Source: Bacteroidota bacterium
Lineage (GTDB): Bacteria > Bacteroidota > Bacteroidia > AKYH767-A > OLB10
DNA: 64,000 bases
Reading direction: 5' to 3'
NCBI GenBank assembly: GCA_016709725.1
Contig: JADJMG010000006.1
Span: 1 to 64,000 of the forward strand
The position numbers and the translations under genes were made by a program. Numbering within the stretch: position 1 is the first letter of the stretch; every line of letters starts with the position of its first letter. The notes below the pieces were generated by a model. That model searched no databases. It was not told where the DNA came from and worked only from the letters and a program-made list of their open reading frames with translations. Of the stretch, positions 10,248 through 18,438 are shown piece by piece.

Positions 10248-11836
10248 ATGGCAGGTCAAAAATTATCACCGAGGCAGAAAATGATCGGGATGATGTATCT
10301 GGTGTTAACAGCTCTGTTAGCCCTGAACGTCTCCAAAGAAATCATTAATGCTTTCGTAACGATCAATGATAGCTTGGAGGTTACTGTAAAGAACCTTTCA
10401 GGAAAAAATGCGCAAGCTTACTCAGCATTTGATGAGCAAATGCGCAACGATAGAACGAAAACTGAACCTTACTTTAATAAGGCTCAAGTTGTAAAAAAGC
10501 AATGTGAAGATCTTGACAAATACGTAGCAGCTCTGAAAGTAGAGTTGATTCGTGTTACAGACAAGATGGAACCCACTGATAAAATGGTTGCTTTGAATGA
10601 AATGAAAGCAAAGGACGATTATGATAATCCTACACGTATTATGTGTGGTGATAAACAAGATGGTCGCGGACATAAAGCAACAGACTTAAAAAATAAAATT
10701 ATTGCATTTAAGAAAAACGTAATTGCTGCATTAGATCAAAAAGATCGTGCACAATTTACCAAGCGTTTGGATGAATTGTTTAATACCAATGATCCAAAGC
10801 CAGGAGCGTTAGAAGATGGAAAGAAGACCTGGGAAATGGCGAATTTCTATCATAACCCTGTTGTAGCAACGGTAGCGTTACTTTGTAAAGTGCAATCGGA
10901 TGTGAAAAATGCAGAGTCAGAAATCGTAGGTCACTTATTATCGTCGATCAACGCATCTGACTTTAAATTTGACAAATTAGCTCCTAAAGTAATTGCACCT
11001 ACAAGTTATGTGATCGAAGGTCAAGAATATTCTGCTGAGATTTTCTTAGCAGCGATGAGTTCTACTTCAGATCCAGAAATTACAGTAGGTGGAAGTGCAT
11101 TAACAGTAGAAGGTGGAGTAGGTACTTATAAAGTGCGTGGTTCAGGTGTTGGTGAGAAAAAGTATGCTGGTGTGATCCGTGTGAAAAAACCAGATAATAC
11201 TTTCGACGCGCATCCATTTGAAAGTTCTTACATCGTTGCGAAGCCTAGTGCTTCAGTAGCAGCAGATAAGATGAACGTAATTTATATCGGAGTTCCTAAT
11301 CCAATTACAGTTTCTGTACCTGGGGTTCCTGATGAAAAAGTAAGAGCAACTCCTTCCGGATTTACATTAACTCCAGATCCTAAATCAGGAAAAGGTCACT
11401 TTATTGCAGAAGCAAAGGACAACCTGGTCCAGGAAAAGTTGTGGTTTCAGCGGAGTTTAATGGAAAGCCAATGCAAATGGGAGAGTTTCCTTTCCGTTTG
11501 AAACGTATTCCTGATCCGGTAGCTAAAATTGGTGGTAAGAAAGATGGTAATATCCCTAAAAGTGCACTCGCTGCTCAACAAGGTATTATCCCTACCATGG
11601 AAGGATTTGACTTCGACTTATACCCTCGAGTAATAAGTTTCAAGATGAGTCGTTATGGTAAAGGTCGTGACCCGATTGAGAAAAGTCAAGACGGTGGCGG
11701 ATCATTATCTGGAGATATGAAATCCATCATCGATCAAAGCCGACCAGGTGATAAAATTCTCTTTGAATACATCAAAGTAAGTATGCCTGACGGAACAACG
11801 AGAACAGTAAACTCTATTCCATTAACAGTTCAGTAA
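10248..11836 (+). CDS. gldM: Gliding motility/T9SS motor protein GldM (PorM), one frameshift
   Basis: A single-pass inner-membrane protein whose long periplasmic part reaches the GldK/GldN ring. The N-terminus MAGQKLSPRQKMIGMMYLVL leads into one transmembrane helix (about residues 13-33). About 529 residues in all, normal for GldM, with the periplasmic domains ending in a beta-rich region. The reading frame breaks at about 11420: the first part ends shortly after AKDN, and the other frame continues PGPGKVVVSAEFNGKPMQMG to 11836. Total length is one base short of a multiple of three, so a single deletion explains it. As the motor core depends on this gene and its neighbours are intact, a sequence error is the likely cause. 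Confidence 0.92.
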
Positions 11837-11904
11837 GGAATTGAGATTATTTGCAACTACAAAGCGTTCCTGACGTTTAAATTAACAGATTACGTTATAA
11901 ACCT

Positions 11905-12753
11905 ATGAAAAAACTGCTCCTGGTACTCATGATTCTGGCAATAGCTGGATCATCAGTAAAAGCACAAAACGTCCTTGACGGAGTGTATGTAAAGGAAAAT
12001 AACCCGGCTCGCCGCGTGATTCCTTATACTTACTTACGTGAGGCGGATGTGATGTGGGCGAAACGCATCTGGCGCCATATTGATCTGAACGAAAAGATCA
12101 ATGCTCCTTTACGTTATCCAAAAACAAATGAAACCAAGGATCGCAAGAACCTGATCAATGTGTTTATGGATGCTGTGAAAGAAGGCAGTCTTACCGCTTT
12201 CGATCCGCAGGATGATGAGTTCACACTTCCCATGACCATGGATGAGTTTGGTAAGGTGGGTGGAGCTGATTCTCTTCAAATCCGTGTTACCAGTGCTGAA
12301 CCTCCTTACGATGAGTATGACTCCACAGTATACCGTGCATTCAATCCGGATGATGTGGTTCAGTATCGTATGAAGGAAGAGTGGTTCTTCGATAAACAAC
12401 GTTCTGAATTGAAGTGTAGAATTATTGGAATTTGTCCAATGATTTTAGCACGCGATCAAGAAGGAAACTTAATTGAAGGTGGACAAAAGAAACTTCTATT
12501 CTGGGTGTACTATCAAGAAGCAAGAAGAATTTTAGCCAATACAGAAGTTGGAAATCGTTTTAACACAGCACAACGTATGAGCTTTGAAGACATCTTCCAA
12601 AAACGGATGTTCAATAGCTATATCATCAAAGAAGATAACGTATACAATCGGCGTGTGGATGATTATAAAGTAAATCCATTAGATGCTCTATTGGAGTCGG
12701 AACGTATCAAACAAGATATGATCAACTTCGAGATTGATTTGTGGGAATATTAA
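11905..12753 (+). CDS. gldN: Gliding motility/T9SS protein GldN (PorN)
   Basis: Periplasmic protein that joins GldK in the ring under the outer membrane. The 282-residue product has a cleavable Sec signal (MKKLLLVLMILAIAGSSVKAQ) and the typical family features YLREADVMWAKRIWRHIDL near residue 43 and the closing FEIDLWEY. It starts 68 bases after gldM and ends the por/gld operon; a strong hairpin terminator follows 19 bases after the stop. Confidence 0.92.
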   Translation: MKKLLLVLMILAIAGSSVKAQNVLDGVYVKENNPARRVIPYTYLREADVMWAKRIWRHIDLNEKINAPLRYPKTNETKDRKNLINVFMDAVKEGSLTAFDPQDDEFTLPMTMDEFGKVGGADSLQIRVTSAEPPYDEYDSTVYRAFNPDDVVQYRMKEEWFFDKQRSELKCRIIGICPMILARDQEGNLIEGGQKKLLFWVYYQEARRILANTEVGNRFNTAQRMSFEDIFQKRMFNSYIIKEDNVYNRRVDDYKVNPLDALLESERIKQDMINFEIDLWEY

Positions 12754-12772
12754 TCTTCAAATAAATTATTTG

Positions 12773-12810
12773 AAACAGCCTAGGGTTTAAACCCTAGGCT
12801 GTTTTGGTTT
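12773..12810 (+). terminator. Rho-independent terminator after gldN
   Basis: A perfect 16-base inverted repeat, AAACAGCCTAGGGTTT (12773-12788) followed directly by AAACCCTAGGCTGTTT (12789-12804), then TGGTTT. It closes the porP-gldKLMN transcription unit. Confidence 0.85.
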
Positions 12811-12886
12811 AATTCAAATCTGTTTTTGTTTGATTATTGATTTTTGTCAATCATACAATCAACATCTAAAAAATCGTTCTGTTAAA

Positions 12887-13642
12887 ATGAATCAGAAAGG
12901 TAAACTCGTGAAAAGAACATTATTTTTTTACATCTTGTTTACGATCTCTTTTTTTTCCACGCTAGCACAAACTCCATTTCACAGACAATCTCCATTTCAA
13001 GCTTCTAATCCATCCACTAGTAATGATTCCATTTGTTATTTGAAGGGCACATTACACAAACCTAAATTTGGGCAGTTTGTAATGCCATTAGCGTTGTTTG
13101 GATCCGGATTTATGGTGAGTAGTGAAACACATCTCCTCAATAAATATGAATTCAGAGAAGAGCGCAATGAACGCTTCAATACTTTTCATACGAAAGTAGA
13201 CGACTACCTTCAGTTTGCACCTTTAACTGCGGGATATGGGATGATTGCCATGAATGGAAAGGGAAATGCTTGGCATTACACACGTCAAATTATTCTCACC
13301 GAGTTTATCCTTGGTGTTAGCGTTACAGGTATAAAAACTTGGACGAAAGTGCTGAGGCCCGATGGGGGATCTAAAAATTCATTTCCCAGTGGACATACTG
13401 CCCAAGCATTTGCTTCCGCTACCTTGTTTGCTGACTATTTTGCTGCAGATAATCCTTGGTTGAAAGCCGCAGCCTATTTAACCGCAACCAGCGTTGGCGT
13501 ACTGCGTGTGATGAATAATCGTCATTGGGTTCCTGATGTAATAGCTGGGGCTGGGGTGGGTATTCTCTCTGCCAAGCTCAGTTCATTTGTATTTGAAAAG
13601 AAGTGTAAAAAGCAACATCAAGTGTTTTTAGATGGCTTTTAA
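12887..13642 (+). CDS. PAP2-family membrane phosphatase
   Basis: Likely removes phosphate from a lipid phosphate such as phosphatidic acid or undecaprenyl pyrophosphate, at the outer face of a membrane. The start at 12887 gives MNQKGKLVKRTLFFYILFTI, a signal-like hydrophobic N-terminus; an earlier in-frame start at 12830 is also possible. The phosphatase motifs are present: KVLRPDGG (motif 1), SFPSGHT (motif 2) and RVMNNRHWVPDVIAGAGVG (motif 3, with the R-x5-H-x3-D arrangement). Length about 251 residues. It is separated from gldN by a terminator, so it is probably transcribed separately. The substrate cannot be read from the sequence. Confidence 0.82.
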   Translation: MNQKGKLVKRTLFFYILFTISFFSTLAQTPFHRQSPFQASNPSTSNDSICYLKGTLHKPKFGQFVMPLALFGSGFMVSSETHLLNKYEFREERNERFNTFHTKVDDYLQFAPLTAGYGMIAMNGKGNAWHYTRQIILTEFILGVSVTGIKTWTKVLRPDGGSKNSFPSGHTAQAFASATLFADYFAADNPWLKAAAYLTATSVGVLRVMNNRHWVPDVIAGAGVGILSAKLSSFVFEKKCKKQHQVFLDGF

Positions 13643-13678
13643 GTAAAGGAAGAAAACTTCATTTATAGAGGTATTTAG

Positions 13679-13709
13679 TTTGGATGCTACTTATTAAAGG
13701 TTAAATTTG
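13679..13709 (+). promoter_or_regulatory. Bacteroidota-type promoter (TTTG-N19-TAAATTTG)
   Basis: TTTG at 13679-13682 and TAAATTTG at 13702-13709, separated by 19 bases, match the known Bacteroidota consensus (TTTG, 19-21 bases, TAnnTTTG). The start codon at 13726 lies 16 bases downstream of the -7 element. Confidence 0.65.
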
Positions 13710-13725
13710 TAATGAAATTGAAACC

Positions 13726-14130
13726 ATGAGAAAGTTTTGCATTGTCCTTCTTTTAGTTTCCTATATGGTTCCGGCCGTAGGAGTAGGTGTAAATTTGCAT
13801 TGGTGTGGGCATATTTTGTTTGCGGTTTCTTTGGACTCCGATGCTCATCAAAATTGTTTGTGTGCACAGTTCAATGATGATGGAGATGATACTAAGTCTG
13901 AATGCTGTAAAGACGACTATGTTTATTATAAACTTTCACAACAGCATACTGCAAGTTCTATTTTTAGTTTAGATCATTTTGAAAAATCTCCAGTAAAATG
14001 TTTTATGACTAGTTTTCCAATGAGATCACTTTTATTTTTTGAAAGTCGAATGGAAACTTATTTTTTCTCAGACTACATGCGCGAAGAAAGTCCTCCTGAC
14101 ATTTTGAGGTTAGGTGGTTTACGAGTTTGA
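13726..14130 (+). CDS. HYC_CC_PP-type small exported protein
   Basis: A 134-residue protein with a signal peptide (MRKFCIVLLLVSYMVPAVGVG) and the spaced motif set that gives this Bacteroidota family its name: a His/Cys motif HWCG at about residue 25, a Cys pair in CCKDD at about 61, and a Pro pair in ESPPDIL near the end. The Cys and His residues suggest metal binding or a disulfide, but the family has no established function that I know of. A good promoter lies just upstream and a stem-loop just downstream, so it is probably a single-gene unit. A metal-binding lipoprotein gene lies 0.8 kb further on. Confidence 0.65.
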   Translation: MRKFCIVLLLVSYMVPAVGVGVNLHWCGHILFAVSLDSDAHQNCLCAQFNDDGDDTKSECCKDDYVYYKLSQQHTASSIFSLDHFEKSPVKCFMTSFPMRSLLFFESRMETYFFSDYMREESPPDILRLGGLRV

Positions 14131-14135
14131 TATTG

Positions 14136-14159
14136 TTTCACGTTATTTTAAACGTGAAA
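14136..14159 (+). terminator. Stem-loop after the HYC_CC_PP gene
   Basis: A perfect 9-base stem, TTTCACGTT (14136-14144) and AACGTGAAA (14151-14159), with a 6-base loop. It starts 5 bases after the stop codon. The T-rich stretch comes about 10 bases later rather than directly after the stem, so termination is probable but not certain. Confidence 0.55.
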
Positions 14160-14212
14160 TCGCCATTTCTTCTTTTTTTTAAGAATTACTAATCATCTTC
14201 AATATTAATTTA

Positions 14213-14928
14213 ATGGACTTTATTGAATTATATAATTTACCCGGCATGGTCGGGCGACCTAAAGGGTTGGTCAAATTAATAAATCTGGTTACCCGTCGGA
14301 TGGGGTTTAATTATGAACTCACCAAAATTCCGGATGGTAAATTACATATGCATACGGTTGAACAGCGAATGAATTTCGCAACGCTAGCTTCGTGTAATTT
14401 GGCTTTTCATGTTCCTGGAGAATGGGCAGAGTTCGGTTGTTATAATGGTCAGTCAGCAATGGTTTTTCAAAAATGTTAGATAAATATCGACCTGGCGAAA
14501 AAATTAAATTGTATGATAGTTTTACTGCTAAATATGAATTGCAGCAGGATATTAAGGAAAGTTTATTGCAAAATTTTAAACAAAATGGATTAGGAACTCC
14601 AGATCTTATTGAAGGGGATTTTTTTGAAACGGTGCCCGATAAATTGGCTTCCCAATATGCTTTCGTTCATATTGACTGCGGCGTTGGTGGTAATTCTATT
14701 TTGCATCAAAAGATAATTATTCATTTGTTGAACCATGTTTATCCTCGTTTGTCGAAGGGCGCCATCATGTTATTTATGGATTATCATGATCATGAAAAAA
14801 CACTAAGAGGACAACCCATTAATATTGGTGTGAAAGCAGCATGCGATCAATTCTTCAAAGACAAAGCAGAAAAAGTAATCACATTATATGGAAATCATTA
14901 TTCTCATGGTTATATTCTTAAAACGTAA
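14213..14928 (+). CDS. TylF/macrocin-O-methyltransferase-like protein (one frameshift)
   Basis: About 238 residues resembling the TylF class of SAM-dependent methyltransferases. The SAM-binding start reads GEWAEFGCYNGQSAMVF, and a later FVHIDCGV plus FMDYHDHEKT correspond to the acidic metal-binding loops (usually HID and DDY). The frame breaks near 14470: the A-run in TTTTTCAAAAATG is one base short; restoring it joins AMVFQK to MLDKYRPGEK. The natural substrate is unknown. A metal-binding lipoprotein follows 6 bases after the stop, suggesting co-transcription. Confidence 0.7.
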
Positions 14929-14934
14929 TTAAAA

Positions 14935-15198
14935 ATGAAAAGTAGTTCACTCATAAAATTATTCGTAGCTGTTATCCTGGTATATAGTATTTACTCCTGC
15001 GGTAACAAGCATGTTAGTGTGCGAAGTTCGGCGGGTCCTGATGTCGCTTACTTCTGTCCAATGGATACGATGGTCAATGAAAATAGTAGCGGAAAATGTA
15101 CAGTGTGCGGTATGAATTTAATTAAAAATCCGAATTATACAGGAGTAGAAATAAGTACAGTGGTCGTAACATCCACCGGTGACACATTAGCAGAATGA
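14935..15198 (+). CDS. Small lipoprotein with heavy-metal-binding (HMBD-like) motif
   Basis: An 87-residue predicted lipoprotein. The signal peptide ends in YSIYSCGN with the lipobox cysteine near residue 22. The mature part contains YFCPMDTMV and GKCTVCGMNLIKN, matching the heavy-metal-binding domain pattern (YxCPM...GxCPxCGM) found in copper-handling efflux proteins. Alone on a lipoprotein, the motif suggests periplasmic or surface binding of copper or a similar metal. It ends just before a bidirectional terminator shared with the convergent OmpA gene. Confidence 0.75.
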   Translation: MKSSSLIKLFVAVILVYSIYSCGNKHVSVRSSAGPDVAYFCPMDTMVNENSSGKCTVCGMNLIKNPNYTGVEISTVVVTSTGDTLAE

Positions 15199-15202
15199 TA
15201 AA

Positions 15203-15241
15203 AAAGGAAAGAGCGAAGTAATTTACTTCGCTCTTTCCTTT
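15203..15241. terminator. Bidirectional terminator between convergent genes
   Basis: A near-continuous 19-base inverted repeat: AAAGGAAAGAGCGAAGTAA (15203-15221) and TTACTTCGCTCTTTCCTTT (15223-15241). It starts 4 bases after the metal-binding lipoprotein stop and lies 16 bases before the end of the leftward OmpA gene, so it can serve both strands. Confidence 0.85.
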
Positions 15242-15257
15242 AACAGTATTTTGTTAT

Positions 15258-17417
15258 TTATTTTTTTACTTCAACTACCATCATTTCTGTACGACGGTTT
15301 AGTTGATGTAATTCTTCAGAACATGGAGACTCATCACCGCAATCATTCACCAAAACAGATTCTCCTGACCACGATACTTTAGCCAATTGTTTTGCATAAA
15401 CACCTTTGTCGATCAAGTACTGACGAGCAGATTTGGAACGATTGTGTGAAAGTTTTTCATTGTACTCTGCCGTAGCACGACTATCAGTACTTGATGAAAG
15501 TGAAATTTTAACGTTCCGGTTCTCAATTAAAAAGGCTGCTACTTCATCTAGTACTTTTGTCGCATCTTCACGAACACTGTATTTATCTAAATCATAGTAA
15601 ATAATTTTAAACCAGTTTTCGAAAGGAGTGAGGTCACTTGCTTTGGTTAACTCAACAACGTATTCATGATTCTTAGGAGCTTCACCATTTTGTCCTTGTA
15701 ACATAAGCATCTTTGGACGATAGCCGGCCATCGAGATCAATAATTGCTCATCTTTCTGAGGGACGATGGGTTGTGTATAGCGACCTGCTAAATCAGTAGA
15801 TCCAATGTCTTTTTTAGCTTCGTCGTCTCTGATCATAGAGCCCGGAAGCGGTTGCTTTGTTTCTGCATCTATCACAAGAATAGATAAAGCAAATTCAGCA
15901 GATTTTTTTCCGAGTTCAATTCTTACAAAAGGATCACCGGGATATGTTCCTGAGGTTTGTAAAAACACCGTCGAATCACCTAAGTCGGTAGCGCTTCCTT
16001 TTAAAACATATTCCAAGTCGAAATCAGCAGGAAAATCGAATCGTCCATTCTCCATGGTTGTGAAATTTTGTGCTTTATCACCTGTTTTTAATTCAACATG
16101 TGCTTGGTTGATGGGTGTACCGTCTTCCTTACGTACTACAATACCTTTAATGCGTAGACTCTTCTTTTTGAAAGTGTATAAGTCATCATCAAATCCTTTG
16201 TTTGCACGATTCGAGCTCAAATATCCAATTTTATTTTTCAAATCGTACACCATGTTAAAGTCGTCATCATAGGTGTTGATAGGATACCCCACATTTACCG
16301 GAACGGTAAAACGATTTCCTAAATCACGTGTAAAGAAAATATCTAATCCACCTAAACCTGGTAAACCATCAGATGAATAATAAATTGTTCCATCATCCAT
16401 CACAGCAGGGAATAATTCATTCCCACGTGTGTTTACAGTATCACCTAAGTTAACTGGATTACTCCATCCATTGCCTTGTTTCGTACACATGAAGATATCC
16501 ATTCCACCTTTGCTGCCAGGCATATCAGATGAAAAGTAAAGACGTTGTCCATCTGGACTTAATGCAGCATGTGCACAACTATAATTGTCGCTATTGTATT
16601 CAAAGGATTCTAATTTTCCCCATTCATTTCCACCTTTGTTGGATGATTTGAATAGTTTTAGTTTAACGATTTTGTCTGAGCTCTTATGAACTTTTGTTCC
16701 AACAATATTGTTTCTTGTTACCCAAAGTTCATCACCTTTTTTATTGAATGCCACAGGTCCATCATTTAATTTTGTTTGGATTTCTGCAGCAAACATTTCG
16801 GGTGCACGAAATTTGTTTTCTTGTCCGCGACTATAGTATAAATCAAGGAAAGGTTGGTTTGTCCAGGCGTGTTTACGCTCTATCATTTCTGTTTTAGGAC
16901 GCGACGATGCAAATACAATTCCTTCCTGATACAATGCAGCACCAAAATCGGCATTATTTGTATTGATATCTAATTTTGTAATGGCATAGTTAGATGAGTC
17001 GATAAAGAAATTTTGATAGGTGTCAATGGCTTTAACAAAAGCCTGACCTCTTCCATCTGCATTATTATCGATAACAAAATCAGTCATCCATTTTTTTGCT
17101 TGTGCAAATTTTCCGTTGTTCATTAAGGCTTGACCATAATAGAACTTGTGTATGGGTAAAACGGCGGACATCTTTACTGCCTTCGCATACCATTCTTCGG
17201 CCATTGCGCGATTGTTGGTAAGTCGGTAACAATCGGCTAATTTGAAAACAGCATCCTGATAGGTACTGTCTTTTTTTACAGCTTTCAAATAAAAGGGTAT
17301 CGCTTTTGGATACGCCATGGCTTTGAAATGAATGTCGCCTTTTCTCGTCTGCGATTTTTGCGCGTGAGCTGAGAGTACTCCAATGAGTAGAAAGTATAAA
17401 AGAATATATTTTTTCAT
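15258..17417 (-). CDS. TPR-PD40-OmpA envelope protein (PorE-like), triad A
   Basis: A 719-residue exported protein with a Sec signal (MKKYILLYFLLIGVLSAHAQ). Order of parts: TPR-like helices (about residues 25-140), a PD40/WD40-like beta-propeller (about 140-420, with repeats such as LYFSSDMPGSKGGMDIF and IYYSSDGLPGLGGLDIFF), a carboxypeptidase-regulatory-like beta domain, and a C-terminal OmpA peptidoglycan-binding domain (about 600-715, with STDSRATAEYN and LNRRTEMMV). This is the architecture of PorE in Porphyromonas gingivalis, which helps anchor the type IX machine to peptidoglycan. It is the last gene of a three-gene leftward unit, 24 bases after the SprF-like gene. A paralogue of the same architecture is at 49524-51443. 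Confidence 0.85.
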   Translation of the reverse strand: MKKYILLYFLLIGVLSAHAQKSQTRKGDIHFKAMAYPKAIPFYLKAVKKDSTYQDAVFKLADCYRLTNNRAMAEEWYAKAVKMSAVLPIHKFYYGQALMNNGKFAQAKKWMTDFVIDNNADGRGQAFVKAIDTYQNFFIDSSNYAITKLDINTNNADFGAALYQEGIVFASSRPKTEMIERKHAWTNQPFLDLYYSRGQENKFRAPEMFAAEIQTKLNDGPVAFNKKGDELWVTRNNIVGTKVHKSSDKIVKLKLFKSSNKGGNEWGKLESFEYNSDNYSCAHAALSPDGQRLYFSSDMPGSKGGMDIFMCTKQGNGWSNPVNLGDTVNTRGNELFPAVMDDGTIYYSSDGLPGLGGLDIFFTRDLGNRFTVPVNVGYPINTYDDDFNMVYDLKNKIGYLSSNRANKGFDDDLYTFKKKSLRIKGIVVRKEDGTPINQAHVELKTGDKAQNFTTMENGRFDFPADFDLEYVLKGSATDLGDSTVFLQTSGTYPGDPFVRIELGKKSAEFALSILVIDAETKQPLPGSMIRDDEAKKDIGSTDLAGRYTQPIVPQKDEQLLISMAGYRPKMLMLQGQNGEAPKNHEYVVELTKASDLTPFENWFKIIYYDLDKYSVREDATKVLDEVAAFLIENRNVKISLSSSTDSRATAEYNEKLSHNRSKSARQYLIDKGVYAKQLAKVSWSGESVLVNDCGDESPCSEELHQLNRRTEMMVVEVKK

Positions 17418-17441
17418 GTTGCTGGTTGGATAATGTTGGGT

Positions 17442-18383
17442 TTAGAAATAACGAGGGGTAACTACCTTCTTTTTGTCAAATGAGAAGTCATAACCAAATG
17501 TGATTTCATGGGTTCCAGAATTAAATTGATTGAGATCTGTTAATGTATAATCATAAGAGTAACCGATTCGCATTTGCTTGTTCATTTGGATCGCCATAAT
17601 TGCGGACCAAGAGTCAGAAGTTCGGTAAGAAGCACCTAGCCATAAAACTTCATTCATAAGAATGTGTAATCCTAAATCAGCTATAACGGGTGCGCCACTC
17701 ACTGCTTTTACCATAGCAGTTGGTTTAAGTTTAAATGACTCATCCAAGTCAATAACATATCCGCCCATCAAATAGTAATGCCAGTATTCAAATTCTACTT
17801 TATTAGTTGCTTTTGTGGTTACTGCATCTACCGAATTATGTAACATACGTGGGATTGATAATCCAACATAAAATTTTCGAGTGTTGTAGTAAGTACCAAA
17901 GCCCATATTCGGAACCGTTAGTTTTGGAGTTCCCATAAATGAGTTATCTCCTTGGTCTTGAATTTTTACTTCCAATAGTTTTTCCTGATGATGAATTACA
18001 CCGCCTGTAACTGCCATTGAAAAAGCTCCTGTTTGCGTCGGAATACGATAGGCATAGGATGCAAAGGCTGAGAAATCTTGTGTAACTCCAATCTCTTCGT
18101 GAAGAATGGAAAGGCCTATGCCAATTTTCTCATTTCTAAGCGGAGTGTGTCCGCTGAACGTTTGAGTTTTTGGTGCACCTTCCATCCCAACCCATTGGTT
18201 GCGATAAACACCGGTCATCGACATGTGTCCACGTGATCCTGCATACGCAGGGTTAATGAACATCTCGTTAAACATGTATTGAGTGAACTGTGGCTCAAAC
18301 TGGGCTTGCGCCTGGAAACTGAGCAAGGACACTAATCCAAGCAAAAAGAGATTTTTTCTTACATTCTTATTCAACATTTTCAT
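17442..18383 (-). CDS. PorP/SprF family outer-membrane protein, triad A
   Basis: A 313-residue predicted beta-barrel with a signal peptide ending in FQAQAQ and the family opening FEPQFTQYMFNEMFINPAYAGSR shortened here to its start, followed by YRNQWVGMEGAPKTQTFSGH. It ends with IGYSYDYTLTDLNQFNSG and HEITFGYDF. Its position directly after a giant adhesin with a CHU_C domain is that of sprF after sprB in Flavobacterium johnsoniae. SprF-like proteins are required for secretion of adhesins with type B C-terminal signals, so it is probably the dedicated partner of the 18439-26298 product. Confidence 0.87.
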   Translation of the reverse strand: MKMLNKNVRKNLFLLGLVSLLSFQAQAQFEPQFTQYMFNEMFINPAYAGSRGHMSMTGVYRNQWVGMEGAPKTQTFSGHTPLRNEKIGIGLSILHEEIGVTQDFSAFASYAYRIPTQTGAFSMAVTGGVIHHQEKLLEVKIQDQGDNSFMGTPKLTVPNMGFGTYYNTRKFYVGLSIPRMLHNSVDAVTTKATNKVEFEYWHYYLMGGYVIDLDESFKLKPTAMVKAVSGAPVIADLGLHILMNEVLWLGASYRTSDSWSAIMAIQMNKQMRIGYSYDYTLTDLNQFNSGTHEITFGYDFSFDKKKVVTPRYF

Positions 18384-18438
18384 GATTGTTGGCTATTATT
18401 AAACTGGTAATTTTATAAGTATTATGTTCCTCTAAATT

